DNA from: a virus
Reading direction: 5' to 3' (one strand)
Length of the DNA stretch: 29,948 nt
Virus record (IMG/VR): IMGVR_UViG_3300047094_001608
Span: 1-29,948 of that record
Below are positions 22,831 through 28,924 of this stretch, one piece after another; the first letter of the stretch is position 1; each line of letters opens with the position of its first letter. The position numbers were made by a program, and so were the translations under genes. The notes below the pieces were generated by a model, which was not told the origin of the DNA, searched no databases, and saw nothing but the letters and a program-made list of their open reading frames with translations.

Positions 22831-23046
22831 ATGAAAGTCGATGTTAATTTTTTGAGGCGTCGGGCGTACAGCCTTGGGCGAGCGGTTGAAAATTTGGAAA
22901 GCAACCGAAACGCGTTTAAGGACTGCGAAGAGCTCGCTGGGGAATTCAGGGGCATCTTGGAGCGTATTGACGAGGCACTAAGCGAAGTCCGGTCGATCCG
23001 AACGGCGATTGAAGACAAGATTGACGAACTGGAGGGTGCATCGTGA
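22831..23046 (+). CDS. Small coiled-coil protein, 71 aa, first of a tandem pair
   Basis: A helical, probably coiled-coil protein with NFLRRRAYSLGRAVENLES near the start and an ILERIDEALSEVRSIRTAIE C-terminal helix. The FLRRR-x-Y start and the general layout recur in the next gene, so they look like tandem paralogues. ATG 22831 is preceded by TTTTTTGGAGA. It overlaps the following GTG start by four bases. Confidence 0.7.
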   Translation: MKVDVNFLRRRAYSLGRAVENLESNRNAFKDCEELAGEFRGILERIDEALSEVRSIRTAIEDKIDELEGAS

Positions 23047-23255
23047 CGTTTAACAAGGGCGATTTTTTGAGGCGGCGAGAATACGCAATCCTTTCAGCCG
23101 TCCAGTATCTTGAGGCTCTTTGCGACGACCTGGAGCACGCGCCAGACGATCGCGACTTGAAGCGGATTGCCAAGAAGGCGAAAGCCTGCTTACTCAAGGC
23201 GAAAGAGCTGCAATCGGAGATTTCGATTAAGTCCATTGAACTGGGGGCGGCGTAA
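23043..23255 (+). CDS. Small coiled-coil protein, 70 aa, second of a tandem pair
   Basis: It starts at GTG 23043 (GTGA overlap). It has GDFLRRREYAILSAVQYLEA, parallel to the upstream gene, then KRIAKKAKACLLKAKELQSE as a basic helix. Divergent tandem duplication with the preceding gene is likely. Function unknown. Confidence 0.7.
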   Translation: MTFNKGDFLRRREYAILSAVQYLEALCDDLEHAPDDRDLKRIAKKAKACLLKAKELQSEISIKSIELGAA

Positions 23256-23341
23256 TGGCAATCCTACTTGTCCTGACCGGCTTTGTCCTCGGCTGCTCTT
23301 TCGGTTGCGGGCTAGTTCTATGGGGGCTAATGGATGATTGA
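23255..23341 (+). CDS. Membrane microprotein, 28 aa
   Basis: A very short open frame with ATG overlapping the upstream TAA and GGGGGCGG (23243-23250) as ribosome binding site. Nearly all of it is one hydrophobic helix: AILLVLTGFVLGC, FGCGLVLWGLM, ending DD. This is a single-pass membrane peptide. Holin-like or membrane-modulating roles are possible; none is proven. Confidence 0.5.
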   Translation: MAILLVLTGFVLGCSFGCGLVLWGLMDD

Positions 23342-23432
23342 CCCTATCGAAATCTGCCGAGCAATGTTTGCCGGTGGGTGTGTTGCGATTCTTTTACAGA
23401 TTTTTGCTGAGGTGATTTATGGACGGGAATGA
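23334..23432 (+). CDS. Membrane microprotein, 32 aa
   Basis: It starts at ATG 23334, 7 bases after GGGGG, and overlaps both neighbours by 8 and 14 bases. A hydrophobic stretch AMFAGGCVAILLQIFAEVI takes up most of its length, so a single membrane helix is likely. Its place directly after another membrane peptide and its tight overlaps support translation. Function unknown. Confidence 0.45.
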   Translation: MIDPIEICRAMFAGGCVAILLQIFAEVIYGRE

Positions 23433-23652
23433 TTTGGCTTGCCCAATAAAACACTCGTATGGCGAGGAGTTTTTTACTGTTGGCGGCCTTACTAAACGCG
23501 AACTAATCGCGGCGATGGCGATGCAGGGGATGCTGGCTAATCCCAGCCTAGTCAATGGTAGCACCACAAGTCTGATTGCTGATTGGGCTGTCGATCACGC
23601 CGACGCACTCATCGAGCGACTTAACGCCGATCCGGTGGCGGGGGGCGAATGA
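23419..23652 (+). CDS. Conserved phage hypothetical protein, 77 aa
   Basis: The core GGLTKRELIAAMAMQGMLAN followed by WAVDHADALIERLN is a pattern found in many small phage and prophage proteins encoded in early regions near recombination genes. Helical and soluble. It starts at ATG 23419 with GAGGTG upstream and overlaps the RecE-like gene in an ATGA. Function unknown. Confidence 0.75.
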   Translation: MDGNDLACPIKHSYGEEFFTVGGLTKRELIAAMAMQGMLANPSLVNGSTTSLIADWAVDHADALIERLNADPVAGGE

Positions 23653-24635
23653 TGGCAAGTGACTATTACGCGATCAAAGCCCTATCCCATTCAATGCTAT
23701 CCTGCTTGGCTCAGAATCCGATGGAGTGCAAGATGCGATACGTTGACGATCCGCCGACGCTACCCAAGAAAGACTCGGCAGCGTTCGCTATGGGCCATGC
23801 GGTACATTGCCTAGCCCTTGAGCCTGAGAAGTTCGACGAGCGGTTTGTCGTCGTCGAGAAGGTGCTATCGGCGAACTCGATTGCGGGACAGATCGCGGCA
23901 TTCGTTCTTGACGAAAAGACAATGGGGAAAGACTTGCCTTGGATTGCCAAGCCCGAAGGGATTAACCGGAGAACTAAAGCGGGTCAAGCCGAATGGGATG
24001 AGTTTGTTAGCGATTGCGCCCTCAAGGATTTGAAGATCGTCGACGATTCGGACTTTGTTAAGGCGATGGATTACGTTGATTTGGTCAAGGGCAAAACAGT
24101 CCTCGACGAACAGGATCACGCCGACGCGGTGGATTGCGTCCAGGCGTTGAACAATCACCCTAAGTTTGCGGCGATCATGGCGCAGCCTCGGCGGGTCGAA
24201 GTGCCGTTCGAGTTCGATTTATTCGGGCACTCATTCAAGGCCAAGCCTGACGCGATCATCGACTCGATGCGGCTTATCCTCGACATCAAGACAACTGACG
24301 ACGCAAGCCCGCACAGGTGGCAATGGTCGGCGGTTGATTATGGGTATCATCGGCAAAACGCCATTTACCGAGAGGCGTTGCGTAACGATACCGGCGAATG
24401 GTATCGATTCATTTTTGCAGTTGTCGAAAAGCCGAAACCATCGACGCGGGGCATACCGCCAACGGTGGCATTGTACGAGCTTGACCCTGATACGGTTTTG
24501 ATGGGCTACGAGGATACCCAAAAGTTAGTCCAGGATTACGAGACAAGACGAGAAACGAACAATTGGCAGCAACCTTACAGCAGCGGGATTGTCCCGTTGC
24601 GGTTGCCAAAACGAACGGTTTACGAGGGAGAATAG
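23649..24635 (+). CDS. RecE/exonuclease VIII-like PD-(D/E)XK nuclease, 328 aa
   Basis: The enzyme would resect double-stranded DNA ends for phage recombination. It has the family's YYAIKALSHSMLSCLAQNP start, GHAVHCLALEPEKF (49-62), and the catalytic KAKPDAI (Asp201) and LDIKT (Asp212, Lys214), then QNAIY (236-240), the usual QxxxY. The length is that of the C-terminal nuclease domain alone, as in most phage RecE-like proteins. The RecT gene follows directly, making a two-protein recombination pair. Confidence 0.9.
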   Translation: MMASDYYAIKALSHSMLSCLAQNPMECKMRYVDDPPTLPKKDSAAFAMGHAVHCLALEPEKFDERFVVVEKVLSANSIAGQIAAFVLDEKTMGKDLPWIAKPEGINRRTKAGQAEWDEFVSDCALKDLKIVDDSDFVKAMDYVDLVKGKTVLDEQDHADAVDCVQALNNHPKFAAIMAQPRRVEVPFEFDLFGHSFKAKPDAIIDSMRLILDIKTTDDASPHRWQWSAVDYGYHRQNAIYREALRNDTGEWYRFIFAVVEKPKPSTRGIPPTVALYELDPDTVLMGYEDTQKLVQDYETRRETNNWQQPYSSGIVPLRLPKRTVYEGE

Positions 24636-24637
24636 CG

Positions 24638-25552
24638 ATGACGAAAACAACAACAGATCAACCAGCGGCGGCGGTAGAGATTCCGCTATCGGGCGAACAG
24701 ACAGCGGGCACAGTTACGGCAGTCCAGGCGGTTAAGAAAGCCCCTACATTCCGAGAGCGATGCTACGATATTAGCCTTGGGATGCTCACGACCTGGGTAG
24801 GCGAAGAAAGGGCCAAGGAATCAGCCGGTCGCGTCTCGGCGGCATTGGCAGCGGCCAGGGCAAGCGCAAAAGACCCTACCGACTTCGATTCCTGCACCTT
24901 GCAGAGCATCGGGCAAGTGGTGGCGGTTTCGGCTCTTACTGGCATCTACCCATCGACGGGGGCAGCGGCTTTGGCCTATGCGATCCCGCGACGACCTCGC
25001 AAGGGCGAAGCTCCACAGCTAACCTACCAGCTTTCCCATCGGGGTTTGAACGCTTTAGCAAACCGGGCAGGATCGCACATGGTCGCGATTCCGATCGGCC
25101 ACAGCGATCAGATCGAGGTAACTGAAACCGGGGACGCGGTTGTTAAGTGGATGGACCTGGACAACCCACCAACAACCGAAGCGGAACTGCGGGGCGTTGT
25201 GGTTTTGGTCAAGAGGCATGACACAGGCACGCTTCTATGCTCTGCCTGGGTTGCAAAAAAACTCATCGACCAGCGGCGGGAGACCTCGGACTCGTACCGA
25301 TATGCCGAGAAACCCGGGAATGAGTGGGCGAAATCTTCTAGCCCTTGGCACGCATGGCCGGTCCCGCAAGCGATGAAAACGGCGATGCATTACGTCATAG
25401 GCAGGGGGCTTTGCGTAATCGACGATACCGAAGCTCAGCGGGCTTTGTCGGCTGACGTTCAAGGCGATATCATCGACGTTGAATCCAGGCCTCTGAATCG
25501 CGTCGCGCTCGGACGCAACGAGCTACCAGCAATCGAGGGGCCAGCGGAATAG
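24638..25552 (+). CDS. recT: RecT-family single-strand annealing protein, 304 aa
   Basis: RecT anneals complementary single strands exposed by the RecE-like nuclease. Typical features are SLGMLTTWVGEERAKESAGR, DPTDFDSCTLQSIGQVVAVS, LTGIYPSTGAAALAYAIPR and YQLSHRGLNALANRAG, then KTAMHYVIGRG near the end. ATG 24638 follows GAGGGAG, only two bases after the upstream stop. The order RecE-like then RecT is conserved in many phages. Confidence 0.92.
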   Translation: MTKTTTDQPAAAVEIPLSGEQTAGTVTAVQAVKKAPTFRERCYDISLGMLTTWVGEERAKESAGRVSAALAAARASAKDPTDFDSCTLQSIGQVVAVSALTGIYPSTGAAALAYAIPRRPRKGEAPQLTYQLSHRGLNALANRAGSHMVAIPIGHSDQIEVTETGDAVVKWMDLDNPPTTEAELRGVVVLVKRHDTGTLLCSAWVAKKLIDQRRETSDSYRYAEKPGNEWAKSSSPWHAWPVPQAMKTAMHYVIGRGLCVIDDTEAQRALSADVQGDIIDVESRPLNRVALGRNELPAIEGPAE

Positions 25553-25581
25553 CGAACCAGGATCGTCCAGGGGGTCAGCCA

Positions 25582-25674
25582 ATGTTCGCTTCATGCGGCG
25601 TGCTGAGCAACTGTCCAAGGTTGCCGATCCTTTTGCCAACCCACTTCGGGGCGGCGTATGGAGGTATCCAATGA
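25582..25674 (+). CDS. Possible 30-aa leader-type peptide
   Basis: An ATG 7 bases after GGGGG, with a stop overlapping the next microprotein start as ATGA. The peptide (FASCGVLSNCPRLPILLPTH, then FGAAYGGIQ) has no known motif. The coupling arrangement suggests that it may be translated to control the membrane peptide that follows, but chance cannot be excluded. Confidence 0.35.
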   Translation: MFASCGVLSNCPRLPILLPTHFGAAYGGIQ

Positions 25675-25730
25675 CATGGCTAATCGTGTTTTTTGTTTTT
25701 GTGTGCTTGGTTGTTTTGGTTTTTTCCTAG
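25671..25730 (+). CDS. Possible 19-aa membrane microprotein
   Basis: GGAGG lies 6 bases before ATG. The peptide is one short helix of Val, Leu and Phe (TWLIVFFVFVCLVVLVFS) with no charged residue. The T-rich DNA makes other frames hydrophobic too; a frame from ATG 25676 has a lipobox-like FFLGC but runs far into the next gene. The peptide may be a membrane-active factor; function unproven. Confidence 0.4.
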   Translation: MTWLIVFFVFVCLVVLVFS

Positions 25731-25772
25731 GGTGCAAGTCACCCGCATTGTATGAAATCATCGAGGTTAAAC

Positions 25773-26417
25773 ATGGGTCGGAAGTGCTCGATATGCACCG
25801 ATGGAATCGAGGCGTCTGGCGTGGACAAATGCCCCAAGTGCCAAGACTTGACAGACTTGAATATCGATCGGATTTCAATCCTGCTTCGGCACGCCAAGAA
25901 AATCCCGCGACGAGCCGAGCGGTACCTGGCCCGGGTCGAACACTTCCGAGAGATCGACGCTAAGACAGAGCAACCGCCGAAGGCTGTCGTCGAGGTGATG
26001 CCCGAGCCGGTTATCGAAAAGCGTTGTAAGATTTGCGGAACGCCACCACGGCTCAAGGATCGCAATTGCTGCCGGGAATGCTTCGGCATCAAAAAAACGA
26101 TCAGCGACCCCTACGAGATTTGCCAATTCTTGATTCAAAAGCGACCGGAAAAGGCGGCTCAGTATCAAGCGATGGCCGACCAACACAGGCAGCGGTTGAT
26201 CGAAGCTTCGGCAGACGCAGAAAGGGAGATCCGAACGAACAGACGGCTAGCGGCTTTGGCGGCATCGACCAAGCCATGTAAGCCGAGGATCACAACGACC
26301 AACGGGGTTGAGTCGACGTTGAATTACTACAGGTGCGGGCGTTGTCGAAACGTATTGACAAGGCCGAATTGTTTAGTTTGTGAAATGGTGATTAAGGGAG
26401 AAATTCAAGATGATTGA
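25773..26417 (+). CDS. Protein with three CxxC zinc-ribbon pairs, 214 aa
   Basis: The cysteine pairs are CSIC and CPKC near the start, CKIC and CREC in the middle, and CGRC and CLVC at the end, making three likely zinc ribbons separated by helical stretches. The segment CGTPPRLKDRNCCRECFGIK is typical of a zinc ribbon. I chose ATG 25773 (GAGG 6 bases upstream) over the in-frame ATG 25752. Nucleic-acid binding or a regulatory role is plausible, but I recognise no named family. It overlaps the next gene by 8 bases. Confidence 0.75.
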   Translation: MGRKCSICTDGIEASGVDKCPKCQDLTDLNIDRISILLRHAKKIPRRAERYLARVEHFREIDAKTEQPPKAVVEVMPEPVIEKRCKICGTPPRLKDRNCCRECFGIKKTISDPYEICQFLIQKRPEKAAQYQAMADQHRQRLIEASADAEREIRTNRRLAALAASTKPCKPRITTTNGVESTLNYYRCGRCRNVLTRPNCLVCEMVIKGEIQDD

Positions 26418-27192
26418 AAAGATCGAGGCATTTTGGACCAGCGCAACGGCTGACGATGTTGCGAAAATCGCGAACACTCGAAAGTCAATTCAGGCTAGGT
26501 TCAGGGATGAAGACAATGAAGACTGGGTAGATTGTTTGCTTGTAGGCTGGAAATTATCCAAGCATCTTCCGGGCGCAAGGTGGATCGATGCAGACGGCGC
26601 AATGTGGAATCACTGCCAAGTCTACCGCGAGCCCTCCTGGTACGCCAACAAGCCCGATCCGGGGCCGGGGTTCAGGTTGCTAGGGAAGTTTCCCGATGAG
26701 CCGAAGCTGGGAACGGACGATTGCTGGAACCCTTCCGAAAGAAAATGGCAGCAAGTTAAAAACGACGACGGGATCCAGGAGTACCAAGCTTGGTATCGCC
26801 GGCGCATCGAGGCGGTGGAGCCTGAGCAGATCAAACTTGACGAGGGCAGTAAATGCCCGATACAAGGGTGTTCTGGAGTGCTTAGGTTTCGACCAGTCAA
26901 AGACTGTGCCTGTCACATTAGGCCACCTTGCTCGCACTGCGAGGACAATCCGCCGCGCTGCGAGGCCTGCGAATGGGCAATAGGCGATCCAGTTGAGCCG
27001 GTTGAGCCTGGACCACAGCACTACATTTTGCGGGTCGGCGATTCGGTCGAGACCCCGAGCGGGCAATTAGTTAAGGCTGTGAGTCCAGGCGTCGAGCAAA
27101 TCGAATTCAAGCTAAAAGCAGGCTTCAAAGCGACCCTACCCAACGGCCAGACGATCACGGCTACAGAAAAAGGCTTTGAGGTGACGCAGTGA
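26410..27192 (+). CDS. Hypothetical multidomain protein, 260 aa
   Basis: Residues 1-75 (RFRDEDNEDWVDCLLVGWKL, then WIDADGAMWNHCQVYR) resemble the small beta-domain of the downstream QW-type proteins. The middle has a WYRRR region and a cysteine-rich stretch (CACHIRPPCSHC and CEAC), a probable zinc site near 165-195. The end is a small beta-domain (ALRVGDSVETPSG-like, LPNGQTITATEKG). GGGAGA precedes the ATG. Function unknown. Confidence 0.7.
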   Translation: MIEKIEAFWTSATADDVAKIANTRKSIQARFRDEDNEDWVDCLLVGWKLSKHLPGARWIDADGAMWNHCQVYREPSWYANKPDPGPGFRLLGKFPDEPKLGTDDCWNPSERKWQQVKNDDGIQEYQAWYRRRIEAVEPEQIKLDEGSKCPIQGCSGVLRFRPVKDCACHIRPPCSHCEDNPPRCEACEWAIGDPVEPVEPGPQHYILRVGDSVETPSGQLVKAVSPGVEQIEFKLKAGFKATLPNGQTITATEKGFEVTQ

Positions 27193-27494
27193 TTAATCCA
27201 AAGTGGTTTCTTCTAAGGCACTTTTTCGCGAGGCACTGGAAGCCGTTCTTCTCGGAGGTCGCGATTGCGTTTTCGGTTATCGCTGTTGCGTTTGCCGTCA
27301 CGCTCTGGATAGCGATTGAAATCGAACAAGGCAGCGACAGCGAACCCCAACGATACACAGTCCATTTTGACGGCATCGACTACCAAGATTTGACGCGAGA
27401 CTACCACGGTCTATCCAGGAGCCGAGCGGAATACAAAACCAAAGCGGGCAAACGTATTGAATTTCACGGCAATTTTTATGAGGTTGAGCAATGA
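27189..27494 (+). CDS. Single-pass membrane protein, 101 aa
   Basis: It starts at GTG 27189 (GTGA overlap). A basic N-terminus is followed by a membrane helix (about 22-44: SEVAIAFSVIAVAFAVTLW). The soluble end contains YTVHFDGIDYQDLTRDYHGL and KRIEFHGNFYEVEQ, so the C-terminal part is beta-rich like its neighbours. Location in the membrane with the basic end inside is inferred. Its last bases overlap the next ATG. Confidence 0.7.
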   Translation: MINPKWFLLRHFFARHWKPFFSEVAIAFSVIAVAFAVTLWIAIEIEQGSDSEPQRYTVHFDGIDYQDLTRDYHGLSRSRAEYKTKAGKRIEFHGNFYEVEQ

Positions 27495-27715
27495 GCAAAC
27501 AATGGAAAGACAAGACGCTCGGAGGGCCGTCGACCGAAGGGCTTGAGGTGCGCAACATTCGTGACGGCGTTATTTATGGACATCGAGTCATTGAGGCCGA
27601 GATCCTAAGGCTGGGGCAATGGAAGAACGCAGTTTTTTACCGGGACGGACGATACGCAGGATTGGACGTTTCCATAAATGATCGATCGCTAGATTTAGTG
27701 GAGGTGACGCAATGA
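27491..27715 (+). CDS. Small QW-type beta-domain protein, 74 aa
   Basis: It starts SKQWKDKTLGGPSTEGLEV and ends YRDGRYAGLDVSINDRSLDL. The layout N-terminal QW-x-TTxGG, a beta centre, then W/F-x-DGRY and a DL end also occurs in the next two genes, so these are probable tandem paralogues. They resemble small single-domain phage proteins with a YDLxxx ending seen near many phage early genes. Function unknown. It is coupled by ATGA overlaps. Confidence 0.7.
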   Translation: MSKQWKDKTLGGPSTEGLEVRNIRDGVIYGHRVIEAEILRLGQWKNAVFYRDGRYAGLDVSINDRSLDLVEVTQ

Positions 27716-28143
27716 GCAAACAATGGCAAGCAACGACCAAGGGCGGGCATGAATACAGGATCACAACTAGAGATCCGGATTCAGATTACCCGTTACGCGG
27801 CGAGGTCGAAGATTCGGGGTTTGTGGTCTACGTCCAATGGAAGGAAGACGGCAGGGTTTACCTAGACGCCGAAAGCCAATACGACCTAATCCCGATCGAA
27901 CCAGAGGCCCCTAACCCCGCGAAGGTGCGAGTTGATTTAGCCCTGGCGGCGATGGCGTACAAGCTAGCTTCCGACGCAACGCAAGCGGCTATGGAAAGAG
28001 AAAGCGATGCCGACGAGAAACTTCGAGAGGCTATGAGGGCATGCGAAAAGGAAAACGCTTTGGTCTCGATTCACGGCGAACTATTTCTGTTTCAGATCGA
28101 CGAGGACGGCTGTATTTTTACTGAGCAAATCGAGGTGCTGTAA
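27712..28143 (+). CDS. QW-type beta-domain protein with helical tail, 143 aa
   Basis: The first half repeats the family layout: SKQWQATTKGGHEYRIT, VYVQWKEDGRVYLDAES, YDLIPIEPE. The second half (about 68-143) adds a charged helical part (AMAYKLASDATQAAMERESD and DEKLREAMRACEKENALVS). It may pair with its shorter relatives. Function unknown. Confidence 0.7.
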   Translation: MSKQWQATTKGGHEYRITTRDPDSDYPLRGEVEDSGFVVYVQWKEDGRVYLDAESQYDLIPIEPEAPNPAKVRVDLALAAMAYKLASDATQAAMERESDADEKLREAMRACEKENALVSIHGELFLFQIDEDGCIFTEQIEVL

Positions 28144-28370
28144 TGATGCGACAATGGCAACCAACGACACGCGGCGGCTACTGGGTGCTAAACATCGAGC
28201 CGGTCGATAGCGAGGGCGAATACTACGAGCTTCGCGGACAAGTCGGCAATCACAGCAACCAACCGCCGAGCGAAGATCCGGCAGACTGGCGCTGGGAAAC
28301 TTGGCGAAGCGATGGGCGGTATATGGTCGGGAAGGAAAGCGTTTTTGATTTAATGGAGGTGCAAGAATGA
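28143..28370 (+). CDS. Small QW-type beta-domain protein, 75 aa
   Basis: Third of the tandem: RQWQPTTRGGYWVLNIEP, a middle GEYYELRGQVGN, and the end WRSDGRYMVGKESVFDLMEV. It is the closest to the common pattern. Two in-frame ATGs (28143, 28146) can start it; the first overlaps the upstream TAA. It is coupled to the nuclease gene by ATGA. Confidence 0.7.
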   Translation: MMRQWQPTTRGGYWVLNIEPVDSEGEYYELRGQVGNHSNQPPSEDPADWRWETWRSDGRYMVGKESVFDLMEVQE

Positions 28371-28741
28371 TCTACATCTACAAAGCCGAACTAATCCGCG
28401 TAGTCGATGGCGATACGGTCGACCTGATTGTTGACCTGGGATTCGATACGTCACGCAAAGAGCGATTCAGGCTCTACGGCGTCGATGCACCGGAGATGAA
28501 TACCGCTGAGGGCAAGGCAGCTAAGGCGTGGCTATGGTACGCACTGCAGCCCCTTGAGGCGATCTACGTTCAGACGATCCAGATAGAGACGAAAGCTAAG
28601 CGCGACAAGTACGGGCGGTTTTTGGCGGTGCTTTATCGCGAACAGCCAACGGGCGGTTTTGCTACGCCAGAATTTCTACATTCGGCGTCGATCAATTCCC
28701 GAATGATTGTCAGAGGTCACGCAAAGGAAAGGTATTGGTAA
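28367..28741 (+). CDS. Staphylococcal-nuclease-like thermonuclease, 124 aa
   Basis: An SNase-family nuclease. VVDGDTVDL (12-20) supplies the metal aspartate. FRLYGVDAPE puts Arg35, Asp40 and Glu43 in positions equal to those of the staphylococcal enzyme, and RDKYGR (79-84) gives the second arginine. The fold is complete at 124 residues and lacks a signal peptide, so it acts inside the cell. Host DNA degradation or DNA processing is likely. Confidence 0.92.
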   Translation: MIYIYKAELIRVVDGDTVDLIVDLGFDTSRKERFRLYGVDAPEMNTAEGKAAKAWLWYALQPLEAIYVQTIQIETKAKRDKYGRFLAVLYREQPTGGFATPEFLHSASINSRMIVRGHAKERYW

Positions 28742-28912
28742 ATGAACCCCTACGAACCCCCTGACGCCAACGAAAACCAACTCGACCGGATCGAGCGGAA
28801 GATTGATAAGCTGAATGGCGAATTCGCGTTGACGCTAATGACGGGCGCGATTCTTGCAACGGCTTGCCTGTTTGCGCTTGAGGTGCTTCGGCTTAATGGG
28901 TTTAAGTTTTAG
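28742..28912 (+). CDS. Small membrane protein with NPY-type start, 56 aa
   Basis: The gene sits directly after the nuclease stop. The start MNPYEPPDANENQ resembles the NPY-containing leaders of planctomycete membrane proteins. It is followed by a charged helix (LDRIERKIDKLNGE), then a membrane helix (about 28-48: ALTLMTGAILATACLFALEV). Topology and a holin-like or anchor role are possible. It would normally be missed because of its size. Confidence 0.65.
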   Translation: MNPYEPPDANENQLDRIERKIDKLNGEFALTLMTGAILATACLFALEVLRLNGFKF

Positions 28913-28924
28913 AAAGGCTACTCG

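Noticed and set aside
25676-25963. Frame with lipobox-like FFLGC overlapping the micro-ORF and zinc-ribbon gene
   Set aside because: The T-rich DNA makes every frame hydrophobic here. The frame continues about 190 bases into a gene with clear zinc ribbons and its later translation looks random. It was kept only as an alternative to the 19-aa ORF.
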